Positions 1-6,438 of a stretch of 19,847 nt of DNA are shown here, piece by piece; positions within the stretch are counted from its first letter, which is position 1; the number at the start of each line of letters is the position of its first letter. Both the position numbers and the translations under genes were made by a program. The stretch comes from Synergistaceae bacterium UBA1037 (GTDB lineage: Bacteria > Synergistota > Synergistia > Synergistales > Synergistaceae). The stretch lies in the NCBI GenBank assembly GCA_002316795.1, contig DCEE01000054.1, positions 3,345 to 23,191 of the forward strand, written 5' to 3'. The notes beneath the pieces were generated by a model. It saw only the letters and a list, made by a program, of their open reading frames with translations. It had not been told where the DNA came from and did no database searches.

Positions 1-140
1 ACGCCGAAGTCATCCATGAGCTGCCTTTCCGAAGGAAGCGGATCTCCCGGAAGTATTTCTCCCTTTGAAATGGATTCCTTTAATTTTTCTACAACCTTCT
101 CATATATACGGGTCCCCCGTGAGACTTGAGTTTCGATCAT
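1..140 (-). CDS. FadR/GntR-family transcriptional regulator, N-terminal part (runs off the left edge)
   Basis: Only the first 46 codons are in the window. They begin at an ATG on the minus strand (138-140), preceded by AGGAG about 8 bases upstream. The peptide reads MIETQVSRGTRIYEKVVEKL, then a segment with I..GEILPGDPLPSER and QLMDDFGV. This is the classic start of the GntR winged helix-turn-helix, where the PGD-LPSER stretch leads into the recognition helix. The pattern fits the FadR subfamily, whose missing C-terminal domain would bind an acid effector such as a 2-hydroxy or fatty acid; the effector cannot be judged from this fragment. Just upstream on the same strand is a TATACT -10-like box (169-174). 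A good GntR-type palindrome lies at 407-419. The family call is secure from the motif; the subfamily is likely. Confidence 0.85.
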   Translation of the reverse strand, partial: MIETQVSRGTRIYEKVVEKLKESISKGEILPGDPLPSERQLMDDFG

Positions 141-232
141 GTGAAAAAACTCCTTTCCTGGACCACCCAGTATACCTTATAGCATGCCCAAAAGAAAAAT
201 TCAAGGGCAAAACCATAGTCTAAATAGTCTGA

Positions 233-427
233 TTATTCAGCGGCAAAGGGTCCTTTGCTCTATTTGCCGCGCATATCGGCACCGGCGGCGGATCCGCACT
301 GGTTCAGACCAAAGGGGAAATAGTGAGTATCTCTGCCGGAGCAGGAGTAAAATCAGTAACCACTACAATTATTGTTTATTTTAAAAATTTAAATTTGGCG
401 TTCCTGGTGGTCGGACCACTTGTTTAA
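233..427 (+). other. Possible decayed coding remnant in the 141-532 gap
   Basis: The gap between the regulator and the prepilin contains no convincing complete gene. One plus-strand frame stays open from 233 to a TAA at 425-427, and its translation looks protein-like: small and hydrophobic residues including AAHIGTGGGSALVQTKGEI, ending in a hydrophobic segment LAFLVVGPLV. It has no start codon with a ribosome site and a stop lies just upstream (221-223), so it cannot be an intact gene. It may be the relic of a membrane or enzyme gene, or chance. I do not recognise the family. The rest of the gap is AT-rich and holds the operator-like palindrome and the prepilin promoter. Confidence 0.25.
407..419. 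promoter_or_regulatory. FadR/GntR-type operator palindrome
   Basis: The 13 bases GTGGTCGGACCAC form a perfect inverted repeat around one central base. The core TGGTCGGACCA matches the general GntR/FadR-subfamily operator form TNGT-N3-ACNA. It lies in the gap between a FadR-type regulator gene (reading left) and the prepilin gene (reading right), about 47 bases upstream of the prepilin promoter. That it is the target of the neighbouring regulator is inference from position and motif. Confidence 0.5.
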
Positions 428-465
428 TTGTTTCATAATGATATAGGTCAGGAATGTCGCATAGG

Positions 466-492
466 TTGACTTGGATATATGAGGCATATAAT
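466..492 (+). promoter_or_regulatory. Sigma-70-type promoter of the prepilin gene
   Basis: TTGACT (466-471) and a perfect TATAAT (487-492) are separated by 15 bases, slightly short. Transcription would start near 499, inside the longest possible open frame (ATG at 479). That helps decide that translation starts at the downstream ATG at 533. Confidence 0.55.
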
Positions 493-532
493 ATCTTGGG
501 GGGTGAAAAGAGCTAAGGGGAGGCTTAAGGGA

Positions 533-1063
533 ATGTCACGAGAAAAACTTGGAATATTTTCAAAAAAGAGGGCCTTTACCCTTGTGGAACTCCTTATAGC
601 AGTGATGATCATAGGAATACTTGCAGGTATGATGCTCATGTCGGCGGGATCTGCGACTGACTCCGCAAAAGCCGCAAGGATCATATCGGACCTCAGGAAC
701 ATGAAAGCCGCGGCGCTCATGTACTGGGCGGATAACAGGAGCTGGCCAAGATGGTTTTATGCCGGAGAAGCCTACCACGATTCTTATGGTAAAGCTCTAC
801 CCTCAAAGTACAGTGATCTCACAAAGCAAGGAGACGGCTATATTTTGGTAGCAATGCAAGGAAAACAAGACTCCACCGTTTATGCAGCTGCCGATGTTTC
901 CAAACTTGATCCGGGGGTAAGAAAAGTACTTGAGAAAAAATCAAAAGAATCGTCTCTTTACGGAGGAGATCTTGCCGATATGCCAAATTTGACTCTGGAA
1001 GGTGTAGTCGCTTCACCCTACCAAGCCGGGCATGAAGCAGTTATTACAATAATCAGCAAATAA
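533..1063 (+). CDS. Type IV pilin/type II pseudopilin-like prepilin with class III signal peptide
   Basis: This is a 176-residue protein with a prepilin N-terminus: a short basic leader ending SKKRA, then FTLVELLIAVMIIGILAGM, with Phe at +1, the conserved Glu at +5 and a hydrophobic helix. The residue before the cleavage point is Ala rather than the usual Gly. Prepilin peptidase would cut and methylate the protein, which then enters an inner-membrane filament (pilus or secretion pseudopilus). After the helix come a coiled alpha1 stretch (SAKAARIISDLRNMKAAAL) and a globular domain of unknown fold. The ATG at 533 is chosen over the in-frame ATG at 479 because GGGGAGG (517-523) precedes it by 9 bases and because the promoter -10 lies downstream of 479. 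No assembly ATPase, peptidase or other pilin gene is nearby, so its machine must be encoded elsewhere. Confidence 0.85.
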   Translation: MSREKLGIFSKKRAFTLVELLIAVMIIGILAGMMLMSAGSATDSAKAARIISDLRNMKAAALMYWADNRSWPRWFYAGEAYHDSYGKALPSKYSDLTKQGDGYILVAMQGKQDSTVYAAADVSKLDPGVRKVLEKKSKESSLYGGDLADMPNLTLEGVVASPYQAGHEAVITIISK

Positions 1064-1137
1064 CCTTTTTGCGTACCGCTTCCCGTATGACACTAAACAT
1101 ATGCCTGTGAGAGGTCTTGAGAACGATCACAACTGAG

Positions 1138-2403
1138 ATGGACTTCAAAGAGATATTATCGATGAAAGGGCGAAGGATACTGGGGATCAACCCCCCTGTT
1201 GAGGACTTCGCCTTTTTCGATCTGTGGTCAAAGCCCGCCGGTCTCCTCTATCTTCTTGAGAGGATGAGGATAAACGGCAATGAGGTCTGTCTGCTCGACT
1301 GCATACATGAGGCCGCTGTCGGCAAAAGATCCTTCGGACGCGAGAAGATCGGCTGCGAGGAAATCGAAAAGCCCCCTGTGTACAGCGGTATCAAAAGAAA
1401 ATACCACCGGTTCGGACTATCCGAAGAGCGTGTAAAAGAAAGACTGGCTGAGATCCCAAGGCCCGATGCAGTATTTCTCACTTCAGCCATGACTTACTGG
1501 TACGGCGGACTAAAATGGATCATTTCGATCCTTAAAAAAGAATTGCCGGAGGTCCCGGTAATACTTGGAGGCACTTATTCCAAACTCTGCCCCGAACATG
1601 CAAAGGAACTTGGAGCAGACCGCATAGTCACCGGCCACTGGATCCCGGACACTCCATACCCGGCAATGGACCTTTATGATAAGCTCCCTTACGGCGTCAC
1701 GATGACGTCCTTCGGGTGTCCCCTCTCATGCAGTTACTGCGCCTCCCGCCTCCTTTGGCCAGAATATCTGAGGCGATCTGCTCTTTCCGTTCTCCGTGAG
1801 ACAGATTATCAGGTCTCCCTTGGGGTCAAAGATTTCGCATTTTACGACGATGCTCTGCTGTTGGATAAGGAGAAGTATTTTTACCCCCTCTGCCGTGAAC
1901 TGAGGTCAAGATATGAGGATGACCTCTCTTTCCATACTCCCAATGGGCTCCATGTAAGGGAGATAGATGAAGAGTGCGCAATGACGCTTAAGGGGGCCGG
2001 ATTCAGGACCATCAGACTCTCGCTTGAAAGCATCGACCCCAAAATTGCGGGGGCGGGTTCGGGCAAGGTGGCAAGAGAGGAGTACATAAAAGCTGTGGGG
2101 CATCTTCTTGATGCAGGTTATTCACGCAATGACTGCGAGACATATATCCTTCTCGGACTTCCGGGACAGGACATTGTTTCGGTGAAGGATACCATAGACT
2201 TTGTACACGCTGCGGGGGGAAAGCCAAAATTGGCCGAATTTTCGCCGATACCAGGGACTCCCTCATTTGAAAAGGCCGCCGAAAAGTTACCTGAGCTCAG
2301 AAATGAACCGCTTCTCCAAAACAATTCCGTATACTCGTCATGGATCTCCGGGAATATCTCCCCTGAGGAACTCCAGGAACTGAAAGACCTGGCACGAAAA
2401 TAA
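1138..2403 (+). CDS. Radical SAM protein with B12-binding-like N-terminal domain
   Basis: The protein is about 421 residues. The N-terminal half has the Rossmann-like pattern of B12-binding radical SAM proteins: ILGINPP at the start, a SKPAGLLYLLERM helix, and VPVILGGTYSKLCPEHAKELGADRI. The central radical SAM core carries CX3CX2C (Cys194, Cys198, Cys201 in GCPLSCSYC), which binds the 4Fe-4S cluster and SAM. FAFYDDALL and LSLESID are further core strands. The B12-ligand DxHxxG signature is not evident, so cobalamin binding is uncertain. The substrate is unknown. The start is ambiguous: a TTG at 1117 has GAGAGG only 2 bases away, the ATG at 1138 has no clear ribosome site, and the ATG at 1162 (MKGRRILGINPP) sits closest to the usual family N-terminus. 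No partner gene suggests a pathway. Confidence 0.8.
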   Translation: MDFKEILSMKGRRILGINPPVEDFAFFDLWSKPAGLLYLLERMRINGNEVCLLDCIHEAAVGKRSFGREKIGCEEIEKPPVYSGIKRKYHRFGLSEERVKERLAEIPRPDAVFLTSAMTYWYGGLKWIISILKKELPEVPVILGGTYSKLCPEHAKELGADRIVTGHWIPDTPYPAMDLYDKLPYGVTMTSFGCPLSCSYCASRLLWPEYLRRSALSVLRETDYQVSLGVKDFAFYDDALLLDKEKYFYPLCRELRSRYEDDLSFHTPNGLHVREIDEECAMTLKGAGFRTIRLSLESIDPKIAGAGSGKVAREEYIKAVGHLLDAGYSRNDCETYILLGLPGQDIVSVKDTIDFVHAAGGKPKLAEFSPIPGTPSFEKAAEKLPELRNEPLLQNNSVYSSWISGNISPEELQELKDLARK

Positions 2404-2438
2404 ACTGATGTTCGTCGACACCCGGACCTTTATTCCGG

Positions 2439-2864
2439 TCAACAGATCTCCTCGTTCTCAACTTTTGTCTTCATCATGACCAGATGAGTGCTTACACAAA
2501 CCCCGACTACAGCCAAAATTATCCGGACAAGCGGCTTATGCACAGCTGCCGCGGACAAACCGAGACCTGCCCAAAGGAAAAGGATCGCCCTGATTTTTAC
2601 TGACTTGCTGACTCCTGCGTTTGTCCGATAATTCTCTATATACTCTCCGAAAAAGCGCGACCTGCAGAGCCACCTGTGCATATCAGGGCTGCTCCCTGCG
2701 AAACATCCGGCTGCAAGCAGCACAAATGGCGTTGTCGGAAGAAGCGGGAGGAAGACTCCGATGCCTCCAAGCACCAGTGAGAGAACTCCTGCAGTGATCA
2801 GAAGCGCCTTCTTTATTCTGTCCGATTCTCTGCTATCTGGGATATTTTTCTCTGTCTTTTGCAT
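2439..2864 (-). CDS. YbaN-family (DUF454) inner-membrane protein
   Basis: This 141-residue protein has three or four predicted membrane segments (KKALLITAGVLSLVLGGIGV, FVLLAAGCFA, and two C-terminal hydrophobic stretches). It carries the family signature G..G.FLPLLPTTPFVLLAAGCFA followed by SSPDMHRWL and FFGEYIENYR. The DUF454/YbaN family is widespread and has no firmly established function. The gene overlaps the 3' end of plsC by 32 bases in another frame, so translation is probably coupled to plsC, and the two form a two-gene operon. No strong ribosome site is visible before the ATG, which fits coupling. The 15-residue N-terminus before the first membrane helix is polar and charged. Confidence 0.85.
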   Translation of the reverse strand: MQKTEKNIPDSRESDRIKKALLITAGVLSLVLGGIGVFLPLLPTTPFVLLAAGCFAGSSPDMHRWLCRSRFFGEYIENYRTNAGVSKSVKIRAILFLWAGLGLSAAAVHKPLVRIILAVVGVCVSTHLVMMKTKVENEEIC

Positions 2865-3471
2865 CCATTGCCACGAAAAATTCTTCTATTTTATCAAGAA
2901 TGAATTTACGTTTTTCCTTATCATTCAGCTCCTGCGGTATCTGTGAAGGGAAGATGGGATCTCCGTAAACCACATAGAGCTTTCTCGGACGGGGATATTT
3001 CATGTGGGGAGACATTGCTCTGAAAGTGCCTCCGGCCCATGCAGGCACAACAGGCGCTCCGGTCTTGAGCGAGAGGATGGCGACCCCGCCTTCAAGGGGC
3101 TGGAGCGTACCATCCTCTGTTCTGTGTCCCTCGGGGCAAATGTAGACGCTGTATCCGTCATGTATGAATCCCATGATCATCCTAAGGAGAGCTGCAGAGC
3201 TGTTTTTATCCTCAGGCGTGACAGGAACTGCTCCCATTCTCCTCAGATATGCTCCGAAAAGAGGGAACTTGAAAAGCTTTTCCCATGCAACGAATTTGAG
3301 CACCCGTGGACAGAAGGTATAGCCGACCAGCGGGGGATCCAGGTAACTTGCATGGTTCGACGCAACTATTACGGGTATGTCTTTGGGTATTTTCTCTTTC
3401 CCGCTGACCGAAAGGCGGTGATAAAGGGTAAAATATATTGAGACTATAAACCTTGTCAACTGGTATAACAT
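2833..3471 (-). CDS. plsC: 1-acyl-sn-glycerol-3-phosphate acyltransferase (PlsC family)
   Basis: This 212-residue membrane-associated enzyme of the glycerophosphate acyltransferase family probably converts lysophosphatidic acid to phosphatidic acid in phospholipid synthesis. Motif I is NHASYLDPP, with the catalytic His40 and Asp45 in HX4D spacing. Motif III is CPEGHRTEDG around Glu114, a variant of the usual PEGTRS. A VVPAW stretch corresponds to motif IV. The N-terminal hydrophobic segment (residues 4-20) is a likely membrane anchor. The ATG at 3471 has GGGAGG 8-9 bases upstream. It is transcribed divergently from the DUF502 gene and overlaps the YbaN-family gene downstream. Paralogues of this family can acylate other lipids, so the substrate is inferred. 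Confidence 0.87.
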   Translation of the reverse strand: MLYQLTRFIVSIYFTLYHRLSVSGKEKIPKDIPVIVASNHASYLDPPLVGYTFCPRVLKFVAWEKLFKFPLFGAYLRRMGAVPVTPEDKNSSAALLRMIMGFIHDGYSVYICPEGHRTEDGTLQPLEGGVAILSLKTGAPVVPAWAGGTFRAMSPHMKYPRPRKLYVVYGDPIFPSQIPQELNDKEKRKFILDKIEEFFVAMDAKDREKYPR

Positions 3472-3552
3472 TTAAGGATTCCTCCCGTTGGCTGCATCTG
3501 AGCTAAGGATATCCCAGAAATGAGCAAATTGACAAGTCTTGGAGTGATCACG

Positions 3553-4161
3553 ATGGAGAGCAATAAAGAACCAAAGGACAGAGAGACCGCTGCCGGGTCA
3601 AAGCTGGGAAGGGTAGCCAAAGATTTTTTCCTCGGATGTATCGCGTTCATCCCACTGGCAGTATTCGTGTTCATCTTTTATTACCTCATACTGCTTTTCA
3701 AGGCCCTTGGCAGAATGATCTTCGGGCTTACGGAGTCGGTGGAGACTACGGTCGCAGCTACGATGATCATAGTGATAATGCTGATCTACACCGGCAGAAA
3801 GCTTAGGAGAAAAGAGAAGTGGTTCCTGAATTTTGTCGATCAGGTCATCTCAAAGATCCCGGTAGTCGGCGGCTGGTATTCGACTTTCCAGGATATGGTC
3901 CAGACCTTCACGACCGGAGCAGGCGAGAGAGGATATCTCGGAACGGCGAGGGTACCCTGCGGGGAGGGCTACATGATAGGCTTTGTCACGAAAAAGGAGA
4001 CTGAGGAGGACGGAAGTTCTACTGTCACTGTATTTGTTCCCACCTCTCCCAACCCGACAACAGGCCTTGTCCTGTTTTTCCCCGAGGAAAGGGTCAAATT
4101 TGTAGATATGACGCCTGAAAAGGCCTTCACAAAAATAATATCGCTCGGCATGAAATCCTGA
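3553..4161 (+). CDS. DUF502-family membrane protein
   Basis: This 202-residue protein has two membrane helices near the N-terminus (FLGCIAFIPLAVFVFIFYYL and VAATMIIVIMLIYTG). A cytoplasmic or periplasmic beta-rich domain follows, holding the family hallmark VTVFVPTSPNPTTGLVLFF and the preceding IPVVGGWYSTFQDMV. The DUF502 family is common in bacteria and plants (COV/LCV-like) and has no defined biochemical role. An in-frame ATG at 3520 would add 11 residues. I prefer 3553 because GGAGTGATC, a near-perfect Shine-Dalgarno sequence, ends about 4 bases before it, with GGAG 8-9 bases away. The gene stands alone on its strand, divergent from plsC and closed by the hairpin at 4165-4197. Confidence 0.85.
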   Translation: MESNKEPKDRETAAGSKLGRVAKDFFLGCIAFIPLAVFVFIFYYLILLFKALGRMIFGLTESVETTVAATMIIVIMLIYTGRKLRRKEKWFLNFVDQVISKIPVVGGWYSTFQDMVQTFTTGAGERGYLGTARVPCGEGYMIGFVTKKETEEDGSSTVTVFVPTSPNPTTGLVLFFPEERVKFVDMTPEKAFTKIISLGMKS

Positions 4162-4164
4162 AAA

Positions 4165-4197
4165 CAACGTGGCGTACCATTATGGCACACCACGTTG
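4165..4197. terminator. Hairpin between convergent genes, probably a shared terminator
   Basis: The arms CAACGTGG (4165-4172) and CCACGTTG (4190-4197) pair perfectly, and a further CCAT/ATGG pairing inside makes one long stem. It begins 4 bases after the DUF502 stop codon. On the minus strand the stem is followed by TTTT, so it would mainly terminate the FAA-hydrolase gene; on the plus strand there is no real T run. Confidence 0.7.
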
Positions 4198-4222
4198 ATA
4201 TTCATCCAGGTACTGCCTTCGC

Positions 4223-5002
4223 TCAGCTGGCGCAGATGTTCCTGAGGCTTCCGATGCCGTCTATGCTCACCTCGACCAGGTCTCCGACTTTCATCGGCCC
4301 CACACCCTGAGGGGTCCCGCTTGCGATCACGTCGCCGGGCTCAAGGGTCGCAAATCTGCTGATGTGTGAGATCAGCTTTGGCAGGGGAAAGATCATCTGT
4401 GAGAATGAGGCTTCCTGTACCGTCTTGCCGTTGAGGGTCGTGCGTATCACCGCTTCCTGAGGCATCTCGTCCGCTATCAGGACAGAGGGGCCAAAGGGTG
4501 CAAAGGTATCGAAACTCTTGGCCCGTGTCCACTGTCCGTCTGATTTCTGCAGTTCTCTTGCGGTCACGTCGTTCATTATCGAGTAACCAAGAACATGGCT
4601 GAAAGCATTCTCTTCACTGATGTTGTGTCCCGCCTTGCCTATGACTACCGCAAGTTCGCCCTCGTAGTCTATCCTTCCCGCCCATTCAGGGATCCTGATA
4701 AAATCGTTGGCCCCTATTATGGCTGAGACAGATTTCATGAATATGAGGGGCTCCTTAGGCACGTCATTGTTGAGCTCCTTTACATGCCCCAGATAGTTCC
4801 TGCCTACGCACCAGATCTTTTTAGGCATGAAAGGAGGCAGAAACTTCACCCTCTCTATCGGGTAGCTGAGCCTTATGGGAGAAAGACCTGTAAAGGGGTC
4901 TCCCTCAACGATATCGACAGAATTGTCACGGATCTTGCCCGAATATGTCCTGCCATCCACCCAGAATCGGCAGTAACGGACGGGCGGCTCTTTTTTTGCC
5001 AT
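4223..5002 (-). CDS. Fumarylacetoacetate hydrolase (FAH) family protein
   Basis: This 259-residue enzyme belongs to the FAH superfamily, which hydrolyses, isomerises or decarboxylates beta-diketo or 2-keto acids using Mg2+. A short N-terminal domain (about 1-60) is followed by the catalytic domain. The metal ligands are visible as Glu114 and Glu116 in DYEGELAVVIG and Asp145 in NDVTAREL. The RNYLGH segment (68-73) and AKSFDTFAP (161-169) match active-site strands. SGTPQGVGPM near the C-terminus is also typical. The substrate cannot be read from sequence; fumarylpyruvate, acylpyruvate or oxaloacetate-type compounds are possible. The ATG at 5002 has AGGGAGG about 10 bases upstream; the longer frame would need a TTG at 5038 with no ribosome site. 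It lies 51 bases after the PatB/MalY-type gene on the same strand, so the two are probably cotranscribed. Confidence 0.88.
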   Translation of the reverse strand: MAKKEPPVRYCRFWVDGRTYSGKIRDNSVDIVEGDPFTGLSPIRLSYPIERVKFLPPFMPKKIWCVGRNYLGHVKELNNDVPKEPLIFMKSVSAIIGANDFIRIPEWAGRIDYEGELAVVIGKAGHNISEENAFSHVLGYSIMNDVTARELQKSDGQWTRAKSFDTFAPFGPSVLIADEMPQEAVIRTTLNGKTVQEASFSQMIFPLPKLISHISRFATLEPGDVIASGTPQGVGPMKVGDLVEVSIDGIGSLRNICAS

Positions 5003-5053
5003 TAAAAATTTTCCTCCCTGTTGATTTATATGTGTCAAATCTTTGTTTATCGT

Positions 5054-6229
5054 TTAAGACCTTGCCTCAAGTGCTCCTGCGATATTTTCGAGCGCCTCTT
5101 TGAGCATAGCTCTGTTCGTCCCAATGTTTATCCTTGCGAATCCGTCGCCCTCGGTTCCAAAGTTCCTTCCGTTGTTGAGGGCGACTTTCGCATTGTTCAC
5201 GAGAAATTCCATCAGGGTCCCGGAGTCGAATCCATATCCCCTGAAATCTATCCAGAAAACGTATGTCCCCTCGGGGTGGTCCATCCTGGCCTTCGGCAGT
5301 CTCTCCCTCACAAATTTTTCTGTGAAGTCCCTGTTCCCTTCAAGGTATGCCATTAGCTCATCGAGCCAGCAGGAGCACTTTGAATAGGCCGTCTCCATCG
5401 CAGTGAGCCCAAGTATGCTCAGTGATCCGAGGTGCAGTCTGTTCATAACGGATACATAACGGGCCATCAATTTTTCATCGGGTATAAGCGCGACCGATGA
5501 ATTCATGCCCGCGATGTTGAATGTCTTGCTGGGAGCAACGAACGTGACTGTGCGCGAGGCCATCTCCTCCGAAAGGGATGCTATGCTTATGTGCTTCGCG
5601 TCGCTGTAGACCAAGTCCTGGTGGATCTCGTCAGAAATTATGAGCATATCTTTACGGACTGCCAGCTCGGACAGTGCTTCAAGTTCTTTTTTAGTCCAGA
5701 CCCTCGCTACAGGGTTGTGGGGACTGCACAATATCAGCGTCCTGCATGTGGGGGTGACCAGCTTTTCAAGTCCTTCGAGGTCCATTACATACCGGCCCTC
5801 TTCGCGCTTTAGAGGATTTTTGACGACCCTTCTGCCGGCTTCGCTTATTGTTGCATAGAAGGGAGGATAGACCGGGGTCTGTATGATCACCCCGTCACCG
5901 GGCTTCGTGTACGCCATCAAGGAAAAAGCAAGTCCGGCCACTACTCCCGGCGCCCATGTCACCGCATCTTTTCCAATATCCCACCCGTGGCGGATCCTCT
6001 GCCATTCGGCAACAGACTTCAGGAGGGAGTCCGGAGCTATGGGATATCCCAGCGCGCCCTCGTCGATCTTTCTATGGAGAGCTTCCAGGACTTCGGGAGG
6101 AGCCGGGAAATCCATGTCCGCAACCCATAACGCGAGGAGGTCTTTCCTGCCAAACTCCTCTTCCAGAAGATCCCACTTCTCGCAGTTGGTACCTCGTCTT
6201 TCCATATGAACGTCAAAATTATACTTCAT
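5054..6229 (-). CDS. PatB/MalY-family PLP-dependent C-S lyase (cystathionine beta-lyase type)
   Basis: This 391-residue fold-type I PLP enzyme starts MKYNFDVHMERRGTNCEKWD, the typical opening of the MalY/PatB family. It shows LWVADMDFPAPPEV (about 34-47), CSPHNPVARVW with the PLP-contacting Asn172, SDEIHQDL with Asp200, and the Schiff-base Lys235 in SKTFNIAG. Members cleave cystathionine or cysteine to pyruvate, ammonia and a thiol, and some act as aminotransferases. The ATG at 6229 is chosen because GGGAGG lies 8 bases upstream and the family starts there; extending to 6322 would add 31 unrelated residues. The gene leads the minus-strand pair with the FAH-family gene and is divergent from pepF. 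A 2-keto acid product might feed the FAH-family enzyme, but that is speculation. Confidence 0.87.
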   Translation of the reverse strand: MKYNFDVHMERRGTNCEKWDLLEEEFGRKDLLALWVADMDFPAPPEVLEALHRKIDEGALGYPIAPDSLLKSVAEWQRIRHGWDIGKDAVTWAPGVVAGLAFSLMAYTKPGDGVIIQTPVYPPFYATISEAGRRVVKNPLKREEGRYVMDLEGLEKLVTPTCRTLILCSPHNPVARVWTKKELEALSELAVRKDMLIISDEIHQDLVYSDAKHISIASLSEEMASRTVTFVAPSKTFNIAGMNSSVALIPDEKLMARYVSVMNRLHLGSLSILGLTAMETAYSKCSCWLDELMAYLEGNRDFTEKFVRERLPKARMDHPEGTYVFWIDFRGYGFDSGTLMEFLVNNAKVALNNGRNFGTEGDGFARINIGTNRAMLKEALENIAGALEARS

Positions 6230-6438
6230 ATATATGACCTCCCGAAAAAACTGTCGCTCAGCCCCGGTCCGGCAACAGCCCAAAACAGGCCCCGGAGCAA
6301 ATATCTTTGAAAAAACTCTCATCCCGACAAGAGTACCATAATTCCAAAGCTTTTAGTACACTCCCACAACAAAAACAGCTTGCATATTATCCTTATAAAC
6401 AAGACAATAGTCGGCAGACTATGAAGGAGTGGATCTTT

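Noticed and set aside
159..169. TGG-N5-CCA as a second operator over the regulator promoter
   Set aside because: It keeps only the outer bases and fails the GT-N3-AC core seen in the 407-419 palindrome.
184..384. A 66-codon plus-strand open frame in the left gap
   Set aside because: The translation is Arg-, Ser- and Cys-rich with no motif and no ribosome site; another frame (233-427) looks more protein-like.
2422..2438. CCGGA/TCCGG hairpin between the radical SAM and YbaN-family genes
   Set aside because: Only a 5-bp stem with no T run and a competing GACC/GGTC pairing; too weak to call a terminator.
6230..6322. N-terminal extension of the PatB/MalY-type gene
   Set aside because: The 31 extra residues match nothing in the family and the internal ATG has an ideal ribosome site.
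6307..6438. N-terminal extension of PepF from a TTG
   Set aside because: No ribosome site at the TTG; AAGGAG is perfectly placed for the ATG at 6439, where the family N-terminus lies.
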